Assembly: GCA_030456405.1 (NCBI GenBank)
Contig: JAKDNQ010000118.1
Coordinates: forward strand, 1 to 6,667
Reading direction: 5' to 3'
Length of the DNA: 6,667 nucleotides
DNA from: Nitrospira sp.
GTDB taxonomy: Bacteria > Nitrospirota > Nitrospiria > Nitrospirales > Nitrospiraceae
Part shown: positions 1-5,866 of the stretch, piece after piece
Layout of the letters: each line of letters opens with the position of its first letter
Position numbering within the stretch: position 1 is the first letter of the stretch
The notes under the pieces: generated by a model
Databases searched by the model: none
Told to the model about the DNA's origin: nothing
What the model saw: only the letters and a program-made list of their open reading frames with translations
Made by a program: the position numbers and the translations under genes

Positions 1-37
1 GCTCACAGCCCGACTCAGATGTATAGCTGATTTCGCG

Positions 38-154
38 ATGGGCGACGAGACGTTGGTTCTATCTCCGAGGAGGAAGATTCTGGTGAAAGTGAGAGAGGCG
101 ATGAGCACTCGCGATATAAACCGGCAACACATTCGACTGTTTCTCGACGTGTAG
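38..154 (+). other. Possible small ORF, 38 codons, perhaps a gene remnant
   Basis: This frame runs from ATG at 38 to TAG at 152-154, with further in-frame starts at GTG 83 and ATG 101. A purine-rich GAGGAGG lies at 67-73, nine bases before GTG 83, and would serve as a ribosome binding site for a very short product. The peptide contains SPRRKILVKVREAMSTRD. This faintly recalls the start of the N-terminal core-binding domain of integron-type tyrosine recombinases, but the frame stops after 38 codons and no integrase continuation is visible in the other frames. It may be a degraded remnant or chance; no function is claimed. Confidence 0.15.
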
Positions 155-284
155 CCGGTGCGATCAGTTGAAATCAGGTTGGATGAACAGCTTCGAGTGA
201 GCAACGATCCAGCAGATCCGCAGGGATTCCAATCTCGTCGATGAGGAACAGTTGCACAAGAGCGGAGAGAAGGTCTACCCCCTC

Positions 285-323
285 AGCGGGATAGGTCAAG
301 CCATACGCTTGACCTATCCCGCT
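285..323 (-). terminator. Strong hairpin 30 bp downstream of the large gene
   Basis: Positions 285-300 and 308-323 are perfect 16-bp inverted repeats (AGCGGGATAGGTCAAG and its complement). A C-G pair at 301/307 extends the stem to 17 bp with a 5-base loop (CATAC). Beyond one mismatch at 284/324, three more pairs form (281-283 with 325-327). It begins 29 bases after the TAG of the minus-strand gene, the usual place for a transcription terminator. Neither strand has the T-run of a classical intrinsic terminator, so it could instead be an mRNA 3'-end stabiliser or a member of a dispersed palindromic repeat family. The structure itself is certain; the role is inferred. Confidence 0.5.
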
Positions 324-352
324 AAGGAAGGCATGAACGCTTGAAACGAGCC

Positions 353-3300
353 CTAAGGGGTTTTGGTCACTTCAGCAGAATATCCACTGAGATTCCCGCT
401 CGTATCCACTGCCTTTAAGGCAAAATAATACTTCGTCCCGATCGTAAGACCGTTAATGGTCGCGGACGTAACTTTCCCTACGCTGATCGAGTTGGGGTAG
501 TTGCCTGAACTCGTACCATAGAAAACCCGGTAGCCTGAGAGATCCGATTCTGTGTTTGCGTTCCATGTCACGATCGCTGACCCTCCTCCTGATGGTGGAG
601 GGGGGGGCGGAGTGCCCCCACTGGTTGAAAGGGTGATCGTTGGATCGAAGCCGGTTGTGTCGTTGTTCACGTTACCGTCGCCCCCGCGGTTGATATGGAA
701 GTCGATGGCTTGACCCGCCGTGACCGTGGTCGTCACATTGAAATTGAATCCCGTCGTATTGCCATTGGCAATGGGCTTTTGCCAGAGTATCGTGCTGCCT
801 TTACGAATTAAGACCTTAACCCCTCCACCGCCATTCACATCTCCATCTTTGGCGTTTCCAGTGATTTGGATGGTGCCGGCAGAGGGCGACACCCAACGGC
901 GTACTGCATTTACACCGTTTCCTGGATGACCACCACTGGACCATAGGAGTAGGGAGGTCTGTGCCCCCTGCCAGCGTTGTAGGCTAGCGTTATAGGTCAT
1001 CTTCAGACCCTTCGAATCGCGGTAGTACCAGCCTCGCTGTCCTTGCACTCCTGAAAAATCGGTTGAGGCCTTATAGGTTGTGACGGCTGCTGCTGCGAGA
1101 GAAAAGGTCTGCGATGGATCTGAGGCCAATGGAGACACCGCAGCCAAAGGCGAAACTCCAGCCAATGACGAAGGCTCGGTCAATGGAGACACCCCAGCCA
1201 AAGGCGAAACTCCAGCCAATGACGAAGGCTCGGTCAATGGAGACACCCCAGCCTCCGGTAGCGAGGAAGCTGGCGGTGAGGACGACTGGGGAAGAGGAGC
1301 ACTCCCGACAAGTGCAGCGATATCCGCAGCACTCAATGCCTGGCTATACAACTGGACATCGTCGAGAACCCCTTTGAAATAGTGCGCGGCATCGCCTCGC
1401 CTGCCAACCACCAGCGGCGCAGGACTCGTTGTCCTCACACGGTTGATTGACACTTGGCCGGCGCCGACCCCATCGACGTAGAGCTTCAACGTCGCGTTGT
1501 CATACGTCATGGCCAGGTGGCTCCACTGGCCCACTGTGAGGGCCGAGCCCTTGAGATCAAAGGTATTCCCCTCCCCATCGCCGATGCTTAACATGGCCAC
1601 GGGCCTACCGGTCGTATCGATCGCCAGCCCATAGTGCCCATCGCTCCCATCGCGGACCCCCACATTGGCAAGCATAGAGGATCCGTTGGTATTCGCAAAG
1701 CTGGAGGGATTGACCCAGAGGGAAAGGGTCAGTTTTTGTGGCGAGAGCGGGCCCGGGTTTGGAATTTGAACGTAGTCATTCGTTCCATTCAGATTGAGTC
1801 CGCCTTTCAGCCAGCCACTTGTCCATACAGGCCTGTTGACCAAGACCCCCGCAAGACCATTGCCCGACGCATCGGCAACGATTAATCCATTTCCATCGTC
1901 CAGCTTCCAGTGACCCACTGGAGTAGCGACAGGTGGAGTCGCGGGAGGCGTGGCGCCGCTTGCTTTGAGATAGAGCACCGCTGGTCCGCTGAAGGGCGGT
2001 GTAAACGATTGGTCTCCTCCTACTGCCCCAACAGTCCCGGTCCCTGCAACGTTCCCTGTCATTGGATTGAACCATTCATAGACGTAGGCCCCACCGACAA
2101 CATGAACCGTAAATGGTCCGGTTCCGGGTTGATAGACAACATACTCTTGCCCTGCGCTCGCTAAACAATAGCTTGTAGAGGACAGGCTATTCAACGGAGT
2201 CATGACGGCCAGATTCATCCGCGACGCATAGGATTGGGTCTGTCCCATGGCCGATCGTCCGGCTACCCAGCCAGAAGAGCCAGTACTGTCTTCCATTAAA
2301 ATGGGATGGTGACCGCGCGTGAAGCTTTTCCAGACCCATGCACGTGTAAATTCCGGATCTTTTTGAAAGAGAGAGTACCCTAAGTGGTCGGTATCCAAAA
2401 TGCTGATTCTGGTTCCATCCGATGCCGGCGGACTGCTGGTGTAGTAATCGCTCGGGCTGTCGTATGTCATTGCGGAGAAAGAAGTCCAGTCACCAGGATT
2501 GGTTAAGAGAAGACTGTTACTGATTTGGTCAGCGCCAGTCATGCCCACAAGGTGCTGCTTCGGTTTGCCCGCCTCATAGCTCTTGATGACATTGATGATG
2601 TGAAACTGCCAGGCTGGGTCGCCAGCGGTATCTCCGTTCGAAACCTCATAGATTACGTTGTCGAGATCATTGACAGTGTCGATGACTTTCCGGACGTATG
2701 CTTCTTGAGCTTGAGTCACAGCCGCCACTTGGAGCGTATGAGTCTCTTCCCCGTTACCATCGCCGTTCGGGTCCCCGTTGACCCCACTGTCATTGTTGTT
2801 ACTGTTGTAGGGGTGATAGCGCCAAACGTTTCGATGAGACACACTTTCACTGGCATTCCAGGCAGTCCGAAAATTGAACAGCATGATGCCGACATACATC
2901 CCTCGGTCACGGGCGGCAATTACCCTGGTCCGCAGACGGTCGAAAAAGGCTTGATTGAACTGAGTCAGGCTAAATTTAGGTAAACCATCAGCCGCGCTTC
3001 CAGAACCTGTCCTCGCGTAGGGCAACGGCGAGGCGCGCTGAAACCCAGGAGCACTGCCGGTAAATCCTGGCGCTGGCGTAAGTCCGGCGTCGGATTGAGG
3101 GGATTCAGAAATCCAGAGACGTATGAAATTATGATTGTTGGCCTGGAGAAGTCCGAGGTAACTATTGTAGTTGAAGGCGGTCGTTTCTCCATCCTGCAGG
3201 TTGTACAACGTATGTGAACCGGTGAGATACACCGCGCGCCCCGCAGGATCAGCAAAGTACCGTGGGTTCGTGGGATGTACACTCAATGGCCCAGTAGCTG

Positions 3301-3406
3301 GGCTGGGTTCGGCGAGGAGAGGCGATGCGCCAAAGACAATCGTGAGACACAGTACGACGATTGATGTGAGAACTGTTCTAGCTCTAGATTGCACAGGTGA
3401 CTCCAT
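353..3406 (-). CDS. Secreted modular glycoside-hydrolase-like protein with collagen-binding-like, LamG and fibronectin III domains
   Basis: A 1017-residue protein, probably exported and polysaccharide-binding or polysaccharide-processing. Numbering is from ATG 3406; an upstream in-frame GTG at 3439 would add 11 polar residues. ATG 3406 is chosen because it sits directly before a typical signal peptide (Arg residues, hydrophobic stretch about 12-32, likely cleavage after LLA at 32); neither start has a strong Shine-Dalgarno. Domains: TIM-barrel-like region of the DUF4038/cellulase-like type about 41-393, with NVIYEVSNG at 250-258, an Asp/Asn-rich GDPNGDGNG loop near 211-219 and AWVWKSFTRG near 356-365; a small beta domain like the 'putative collagen-binding domain' (WFNPMTG) about 394-482; LamG/concanavalin-like 497-701, ending in the usual DDVQLYSQALS pattern; a GVSPLA/EPSSLA repeat linker 717-761; an unnamed beta-sandwich 774-929; a Pro6 linker; Fn3 944-1017. 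The family's usual catalytic NE is NG here. No transmembrane anchor or sorting signal is visible at the C-terminus. Confidence 0.9.
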   Translation of the reverse strand: MESPVQSRARTVLTSIVVLCLTIVFGASPLLAEPSPATGPLSVHPTNPRYFADPAGRAVYLTGSHTLYNLQDGETTAFNYNSYLGLLQANNHNFIRLWISESPQSDAGLTPAPGFTGSAPGFQRASPLPYARTGSGSAADGLPKFSLTQFNQAFFDRLRTRVIAARDRGMYVGIMLFNFRTAWNASESVSHRNVWRYHPYNSNNNDSGVNGDPNGDGNGEETHTLQVAAVTQAQEAYVRKVIDTVNDLDNVIYEVSNGDTAGDPAWQFHIINVIKSYEAGKPKQHLVGMTGADQISNSLLLTNPGDWTSFSAMTYDSPSDYYTSSPPASDGTRISILDTDHLGYSLFQKDPEFTRAWVWKSFTRGHHPILMEDSTGSSGWVAGRSAMGQTQSYASRMNLAVMTPLNSLSSTSYCLASAGQEYVVYQPGTGPFTVHVVGGAYVYEWFNPMTGNVAGTGTVGAVGGDQSFTPPFSGPAVLYLKASGATPPATPPVATPVGHWKLDDGNGLIVADASGNGLAGVLVNRPVWTSGWLKGGLNLNGTNDYVQIPNPGPLSPQKLTLSLWVNPSSFANTNGSSMLANVGVRDGSDGHYGLAIDTTGRPVAMLSIGDGEGNTFDLKGSALTVGQWSHLAMTYDNATLKLYVDGVGAGQVSINRVRTTSPAPLVVGRRGDAAHYFKGVLDDVQLYSQALSAADIAALVGSAPLPQSSSPPASSLPEAGVSPLTEPSSLAGVSPLAGVSPLTEPSSLAGVSPLAAVSPLASDPSQTFSLAAAAVTTYKASTDFSGVQGQRGWYYRDSKGLKMTYNASLQRWQGAQTSLLLWSSGGHPGNGVNAVRRWVSPSAGTIQITGNAKDGDVNGGGGVKVLIRKGSTILWQKPIANGNTTGFNFNVTTTVTAGQAIDFHINRGGDGNVNNDTTGFDPTITLSTSGGTPPPPPPSGGGSAIVTWNANTESDLSGYRVFYGTSSGNYPNSISVGKVTSATINGLTIGTKYYFALKAVDTSGNLSGYSAEVTKTP
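1127..1253. repeat. 54-bp in-frame tandem repeat (2.3 copies) built from 18-bp units
   Basis: Copies lie at 1127-1180 and 1181-1234, differing at one base (G1140 against C1194), with a partial third copy at 1235-1253. Each 54-bp unit consists of three related 18-bp units beginning CAATGG, CAAAGG and CAATGA. On the minus strand they encode six-residue blocks of the form LAGVSP, LAGVSP and LTEPSS. Since 54 is a multiple of 3, copy number can change without breaking the reading frame. The repeat forms the flexible linker between the LamG domain and the next beta-sandwich of the large secreted protein. The near identity of the copies implies recent duplication by slippage or unequal recombination. 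Confidence 0.9.
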
Positions 3407-3456
3407 TCTTTTTGGATGACTCAGTTCACTCGCTATCACGCATTCGATTTCAATCG
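3400..3456. repeat. Diverged direct repeat, copy A: start-codon and upstream region of the large gene
   Basis: This segment covers the ATG (complement of 3404-3406) of the large minus-strand gene and about 50 bp upstream of it. It resembles 3752-3812: the core TCAGTTCA...TATCA.GCAT..GAT.TCA (3421-3452) matches 3775-3807 at 26 of 33 alignment columns with one gap, and both copies carry ACTCCAT at the start-codon edge. The segment holds a dyad CGATT-TC-AATCG at 3445-3456, placed where an operator or leader element could act. The role is inferred. Confidence 0.5.
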
Positions 3457-3509
3457 TGCTGGAGTAGGTGGCAGAGTACGGGGCGATCGATCTGTAATCG
3501 GTTTCCTTT

Positions 3510-3527
3510 CATCGCATGAGTGCGATG
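3510..3527. other. Small hairpin upstream of the large gene
   Basis: CATCGCA and TGCGATG form a perfect 7-bp stem around a TGAG tetraloop. It lies about 105 bp upstream of the ATG of the large minus-strand gene. It could be an operator dyad or a leader structure. There is no adjacent T-run, so a terminator is unlikely. Confidence 0.3.
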
Positions 3528-3584
3528 CTTACACATTTGCCAAGCATGACACTCGATTCATTCGTTCAATGTTCGTATGGGCGT

Positions 3585-3758
3585 TCATCGTCCGCCGATC
3601 GAACAATCCGGCCAGGCGAACACTGTCGAGAATTCGTGACGCTGAGCATTGCCGGTTACCGTGAGCAACTCATGTGCCACGTGAGAATTGAAGATGAACA
3701 ATATGAAGTTCCGGTTGGGTGGAAGTAAAAATCTTGTGCTTGAATTTCGCAACTCCAT
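3585..3758 (-). pseudogene. Possible remnant of a second gene start, 57 codons
   Basis: The ATG at 3758 (minus strand) lies in the diverged repeat copy B at the position matching the ATG of the large secreted-protein gene, and both begin ATGGAGT. The frame opened by it runs 57 codons to a TGA at 3585-3587. Its N-terminal part has a basic, then hydrophobic character (RNSSTRF, then NFILFIF) that loosely resembles a worn-out signal peptide. The rest has no recognisable motif, and no secreted-domain homology follows. I infer a possible truncated paralogue start; coincidence is a real alternative. Confidence 0.2.
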
Positions 3759-3812
3759 GACTTTGCGATGTAATTCAGTTCAAATCGTTATCATGCATGT
3801 GATCTCATCACA
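3752..3812. repeat. Diverged direct repeat, copy B
   Basis: This is the partner of 3400-3456, displaced by about 352 bp in the same orientation. It includes a start-codon-like ATG (complement of 3756-3758) where copy A has the real gene start. At the position of copy A's dyad it has TGTGA-TCTCA-TCACA (3798-3812), a 5-bp-arm dyad. The arms look like CRP/FNR-type half sites, but the spacer is 5 rather than 6 bases. Many differences between the copies are transitions, consistent with an old duplication. Confidence 0.45.
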
Positions 3813-4171
3813 CAGGACGGGAAAGACTTCCGGGATATTTTGGACTGACATGCCCAGATGTTATTTGTATGCCTGTAGGCGCCTCCATACAGAGCGCAGT
3901 GTGGTGGCGTTTAGAAAAACCGGCATGACGAGCACAGTTAATCAGTCATCTGTGATACCGAGGTGATGACCCTAAGGCTGAACATCTCATCGGAAACCTA
4001 TCCATACGGCGCACGGCCAACTATTGTTTTGGAAATTCGCACCGCTCTATCCTTGTGTCCTCATCCTCCGGCTTATGCGCTTGCCTCCTGCCATCCATCT
4101 AACAATATCGAAGGCCCGCAGGGGTTTCTCCATGACCATACTTATCTTGCTTCCAAGATTCGTCGAAGACC

Positions 4172-4180
4172 TGCTATAGT
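4172..4180 (+). promoter_or_regulatory. Extended -10 promoter candidate for the PII-like gene
   Basis: TGCTATAGT combines an extended -10 TGn with TATAGT (five of six matches to TATAAT) at 4175-4180. Transcription would start about 4187, roughly 20 bases before the ATG at 4208. The upstream -35 is poor: the best-spaced hexamer is TTCCAA, 18 bp away. Extended -10 promoters tolerate a weak -35. Confidence 0.5.
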
Positions 4181-4207
4181 CATCAAACATCTTTACTGAG
4201 GTTGCCC

Positions 4208-4510
4208 ATGGACATGTTGATGATCGCGTTTCGCACGTCAATGAGAGAGCACGTACATGAGATATTGCGAACGTGCGGGGTCAAGGCTTTCACTGAAATC
4301 CCTCAGACGATTGGGACGGGGCAGTCGGGAACGACGGAAGGGGTTTCGTTCTATGCGGGTGAGAACAGTGTGATCCTGGTTTCGCTCGAATCAACTCAAC
4401 GCGACAAGGTCGCCGACGCAATAAAAGCCTGGTGTGCCGAGGCCAAACGTTCAGGATGGGTCAAACCAGCCGTCCGGGTTTTCTGTTGGCCCTGTACACA
4501 ACTGGTATAG
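4208..4510 (+). CDS. PII-like (GlnB-superfamily) small signalling protein
   Basis: A 100-residue cytosolic protein with the ferredoxin-like beta-alpha-beta pattern of PII-like regulators. It has strand MLMIAF (3-8), helix REHVHEILRTCG (13-24), VKAFTEIPQTIGTG (25-38) leading into a T-loop-like segment (39-52), strand NSVILVSLE (53-61), a long helix (62-83) and a final strand VRVFCWPCTQLV (89-100). Family members are usually trimers that bind small ligands and a partner protein; neither is evident here. ATG 4208 is chosen because GAGGT at 4198-4202 gives a proper ribosome binding site; a TTG two codons upstream is less likely. The T-loop Tyr of classical GlnB is absent, so this is a divergent PII-like branch. 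Four Cys occur (23, 76, 93, 96), with a CxxC near the C-terminus. No ammonium transporter gene is adjacent. The superfamily is likely; the exact role is unknown. Confidence 0.75.
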   Translation: MDMLMIAFRTSMREHVHEILRTCGVKAFTEIPQTIGTGQSGTTEGVSFYAGENSVILVSLESTQRDKVADAIKAWCAEAKRSGWVKPAVRVFCWPCTQLV

Positions 4511-4511
4511 T
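4503..4511 (+). promoter_or_regulatory. Possible extended -10 element before the HNH nuclease gene
   Basis: TGGTATAGT, again a TGn plus TATAGT, spans the stop codon of the PII-like gene. Transcription would begin about 4518, upstream of the yajD-like start. No good -35 hexamer lies at the right distance. A TATAAC at 4551-4556 is an alternative -10. Confidence 0.25.
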
Positions 4512-4586
4512 TTCAGACTGGCCTCCAAGGGAGGTGTCGAGCCTCTGGGTTATAACGTCATGGGTGCCCCCTTCATCGAGACTCAT

Positions 4587-4916
4587 ATGGCACGGCGCAC
4601 ACAGGCTCAGCTGCAACAGTCCTATCGAGAGCAGGCGCTCAAAATGTTTCCGTGGATCTGCGGGCACTGCGGACGAGAATTTGACGGTAAGAAGCTGAGC
4701 CAGCTCACGGTTCATCACAAAGACCACAACCACGATAATAACCCGCCGGACGGAAGCAACTGGGAATTACTCTGTCTCTACTGTCACGACAATGAGCACC
4801 AGCGGAGCCAGATGGCGCCCCCATCCAGTGAGACACCCACCGGTCGAGAGCAAGATCCACCTTCGACCTTCACACCTTTCTCACATCTCGCGGACTTGCT
4901 CAAGCGGAACACATAG
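4587..4916 (+). CDS. yajD: YajD-family HNH nuclease
   Basis: A 109-residue HNH-type nuclease domain protein, close in length to E. coli YajD (about 115). The order SYREQALKMFPWICGHCGRE (12-31), TVHHKDHNHDNNP (41-53), DGSNWELLCLYCHDNEH (55-71) follows the YajD pattern. C25/C28 and C63/C66 form two CxxC pairs expected to bind a structural zinc. H43-H44, N58 and H67 are the likely HNH metal/catalytic residues. The C-terminal third is Pro/Ser/Thr-rich, ending in PFSHLADLLKRNT, like YajD's NPFADL tail. ATG 4587 fits the family's short N-terminus; ATG 4560 in the same frame would add nine residues (MGAPFIETH), and neither has a strong ribosome binding site. The gene lies 76 bp after the PII-like gene. 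YajD's cellular substrate is not known, so the nuclease role rests on the fold. Confidence 0.88.
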   Translation: MARRTQAQLQQSYREQALKMFPWICGHCGREFDGKKLSQLTVHHKDHNHDNNPPDGSNWELLCLYCHDNEHQRSQMAPPSSETPTGREQDPPSTFTPFSHLADLLKRNT

Positions 4917-4984
4917 CCTTCTCTGGTCTGTCAGGTTAAAAATGTTTGTTCGGTCTTTACCCATATGCCATTGACCATACGCTT

Positions 4985-5203
4985 ATGAGTTCTGCTCATC
5001 CCCGCGATCCATTGCACGGAATTACGCTGGAGACTATTATCAAAGAACTCGTCGCGCGGTATGGGTGGGCCGAGATGGGGCGTCGCATCCCAATCCGCTG
5101 CTTTCTCCACGACCCCAGCGTACAATCCAGCCTCACATTCCTCCGGAAAACGCCCTGGGCGCGAGAGCGAGTTGAAGGGTGGTACATCGCGTATAAAGAT
5201 TAA
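4985..5203 (+). CDS. VF530-family (DUF2132) putative DNA-binding protein
   Basis: A 72-residue protein matching the VF530/DUF2132 family over its whole length. DPLHGITLETIIKELV (8-23), YGWAEMGRRIPIRCF (26-40) and HDPSVQSSLTFLRKTPWARE (42-61) follow the remembered family signature closely. The family is named after a Vibrio fischeri protein of solved structure and is annotated as DNA-binding; a precise cellular role is not established. ATG 4985 is chosen because members begin a few residues before NPLHG. It has no clear Shine-Dalgarno. A TTG at 4946 in the same frame, preceded by AGGT, would add 13 residues. It lies 68 bp after the HNH nuclease gene and 61 bp before yaeQ, on the same strand. 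The Arg/Lys-rich C-terminal half suits nucleic-acid contact. Confidence 0.87.
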   Translation: MSSAHPRDPLHGITLETIIKELVARYGWAEMGRRIPIRCFLHDPSVQSSLTFLRKTPWARERVEGWYIAYKD

Positions 5204-5264
5204 ATGAACGAACCTGCCCGCTCCTTTTACGTGAACATGTCTGGAATCAAGGAATCACAAACCC

Positions 5265-5822
5265 ATGGCCTCGAACGCGACAATTTTTAAAGCGACCTTA
5301 CAGATCTCCGACATGGACCGCCAGTACTACCAGAATCATACCGTCACGCTGGCACGCCACCCATCTGAAACTGACGAGCGCATGATGGTGCGGCTGCTGG
5401 CTTTTGCGCTGCACGCGCATGAGGCCTTGTCATTTGGCCGAGGGGTAAGCGCCGAAGAGGAACCTGCGCTCTGGGTTAAGGATTTGACGGGGGCCATCGA
5501 CATCTGGATAGAAGTGGGCCAACCGAATGAGAAATCCATTCGCCAGGCCTGCGGCCGAGCGAAACAGGTCTATGTTTATACCTACGGCGGGCGCGGCGCC
5601 GATCAATGGTGGGAGAAGAATCTCACCACGCTCGAACGGTTGGATAATTTGACTGTGGTCAATCTTCCGCAGGAAGGAAGCCACTCCTTAGCTCAACTGG
5701 CGCAGCCCAACATGCAGCTGCAATGTACGATTCAAGAAGGACACATCTGGATGATGGAGGGAGAGACCACTGCTCACATCGAATTGACGGTCATGAAAGA
5801 TGCCGCAAGCTCGTTTGGGTAA
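5265..5822 (+). CDS. yaeQ: YaeQ family protein
   Basis: A 185-residue YaeQ protein, similar in length to E. coli YaeQ (about 181). It is recognisable from ATIFKATLQISDMDRQYY (5-22), TLARHPSETDERMMVRLLAF (28-47), GRGVSAEEEPALWVKD (58-73), IDIWIEVGQPNEKSIRQAC (78-96), a QWWEKN block (114-119) and the C-terminal LQCTIQEGHIWM (152-163). YaeQ folds as a variant of the PD-(D/E)XK nuclease superfamily; E38, D79 and E83 sit in the segments expected to form the acidic site, though nuclease activity is not established for the family. Its function is unresolved; early work linked E. coli YaeQ to suppression of RfaH loss. AAGGA at 5249-5253 lies 11 bases before the ATG, an acceptable ribosome binding site. 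The gene is followed closely by the SUI1-family gene (14 or 44 bp), probably in one transcript. Confidence 0.93.
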   Translation: MASNATIFKATLQISDMDRQYYQNHTVTLARHPSETDERMMVRLLAFALHAHEALSFGRGVSAEEEPALWVKDLTGAIDIWIEVGQPNEKSIRQACGRAKQVYVYTYGGRGADQWWEKNLTTLERLDNLTVVNLPQEGSHSLAQLAQPNMQLQCTIQEGHIWMMEGETTAHIELTVMKDAASSFG

Positions 5823-5866
5823 CAGGGTGAGACCGCATGGACTGCATGTGGCAAGAGGACACAACG

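Larger units (their letters stand above)
1..352. other. Left-edge non-coding region
   Basis: No convincing gene is seen on either strand. Reading frames are short, lack a good start or are broken by stops. A 38-codon frame (38-154, plus strand) and the hairpin at 285-323 are listed separately. An open minus-strand frame also runs through the hairpin and ends at a TGA near 175. It has no ATG, only internal GTG/TTG codons, and begins out of frame just inside the end of the large gene, so it is probably chance. The stretch may be the decayed remains of something lying left of the window. Confidence 0.5.
3407..4207. other. Divergent intergenic region, about 800 bp, no convincing gene
   Basis: This lies between the minus-strand secreted-protein gene and the plus-strand PII-like gene, so it must hold the promoters of both. 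The open frames here overlap each other, lack ribosome binding sites and give peptides without recognisable motifs. Base composition looks more AT-rich than the flanking genes. Visible elements are the two diverged repeat copies (3400-3456 and 3752-3812), a small hairpin CATCGCA-TGAG-TGCGATG at 3510-3527, a GTATG...CATAC inverted pair at 3867-3890 enclosing the palindrome AGGCGCCT, a GTCATC/GATGAC pair at 3945-3970, and the extended -10 site near 4172-4180. No clear promoter for the minus-strand gene was found. Confidence 0.55.

Noticed and set aside
175..352. Minus-strand open frame with a plausible-looking C-terminal peptide
   Set aside because: It has no ATG, runs through the hairpin and begins out of frame at the end of the large gene.
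1080..1382. Plus-strand open frames of 87 and 100 codons with repetitive peptides
   Set aside because: They are the antisense of the linker repeat of the large gene; the repetitiveness comes from the 54-bp repeat and there is no ribosome binding site.
2525..2983. Plus-strand open frame of 152 codons
   Set aside because: It lies antisense inside the conserved barrel of the minus-strand gene and its peptide has no recognisable domain.
3525..3545. Sigma-54-like TGGCAAATGTGTAAGC on the minus strand
   Set aside because: The -24 half fits but the -12 part lacks the required TTGC-type sequence at the right spacing.
3798..3812. CRP/FNR site TGTGA-N5-TCACA
   Set aside because: The spacer is 5 instead of 6 bases and it does not sit at a known promoter, so it is reported only as a dyad within the repeat.
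4047..4241. Minus-strand open frame of 64 codons
   Set aside because: It covers the promoter, ribosome binding site and first codons of the PII-like gene and shows no motif.
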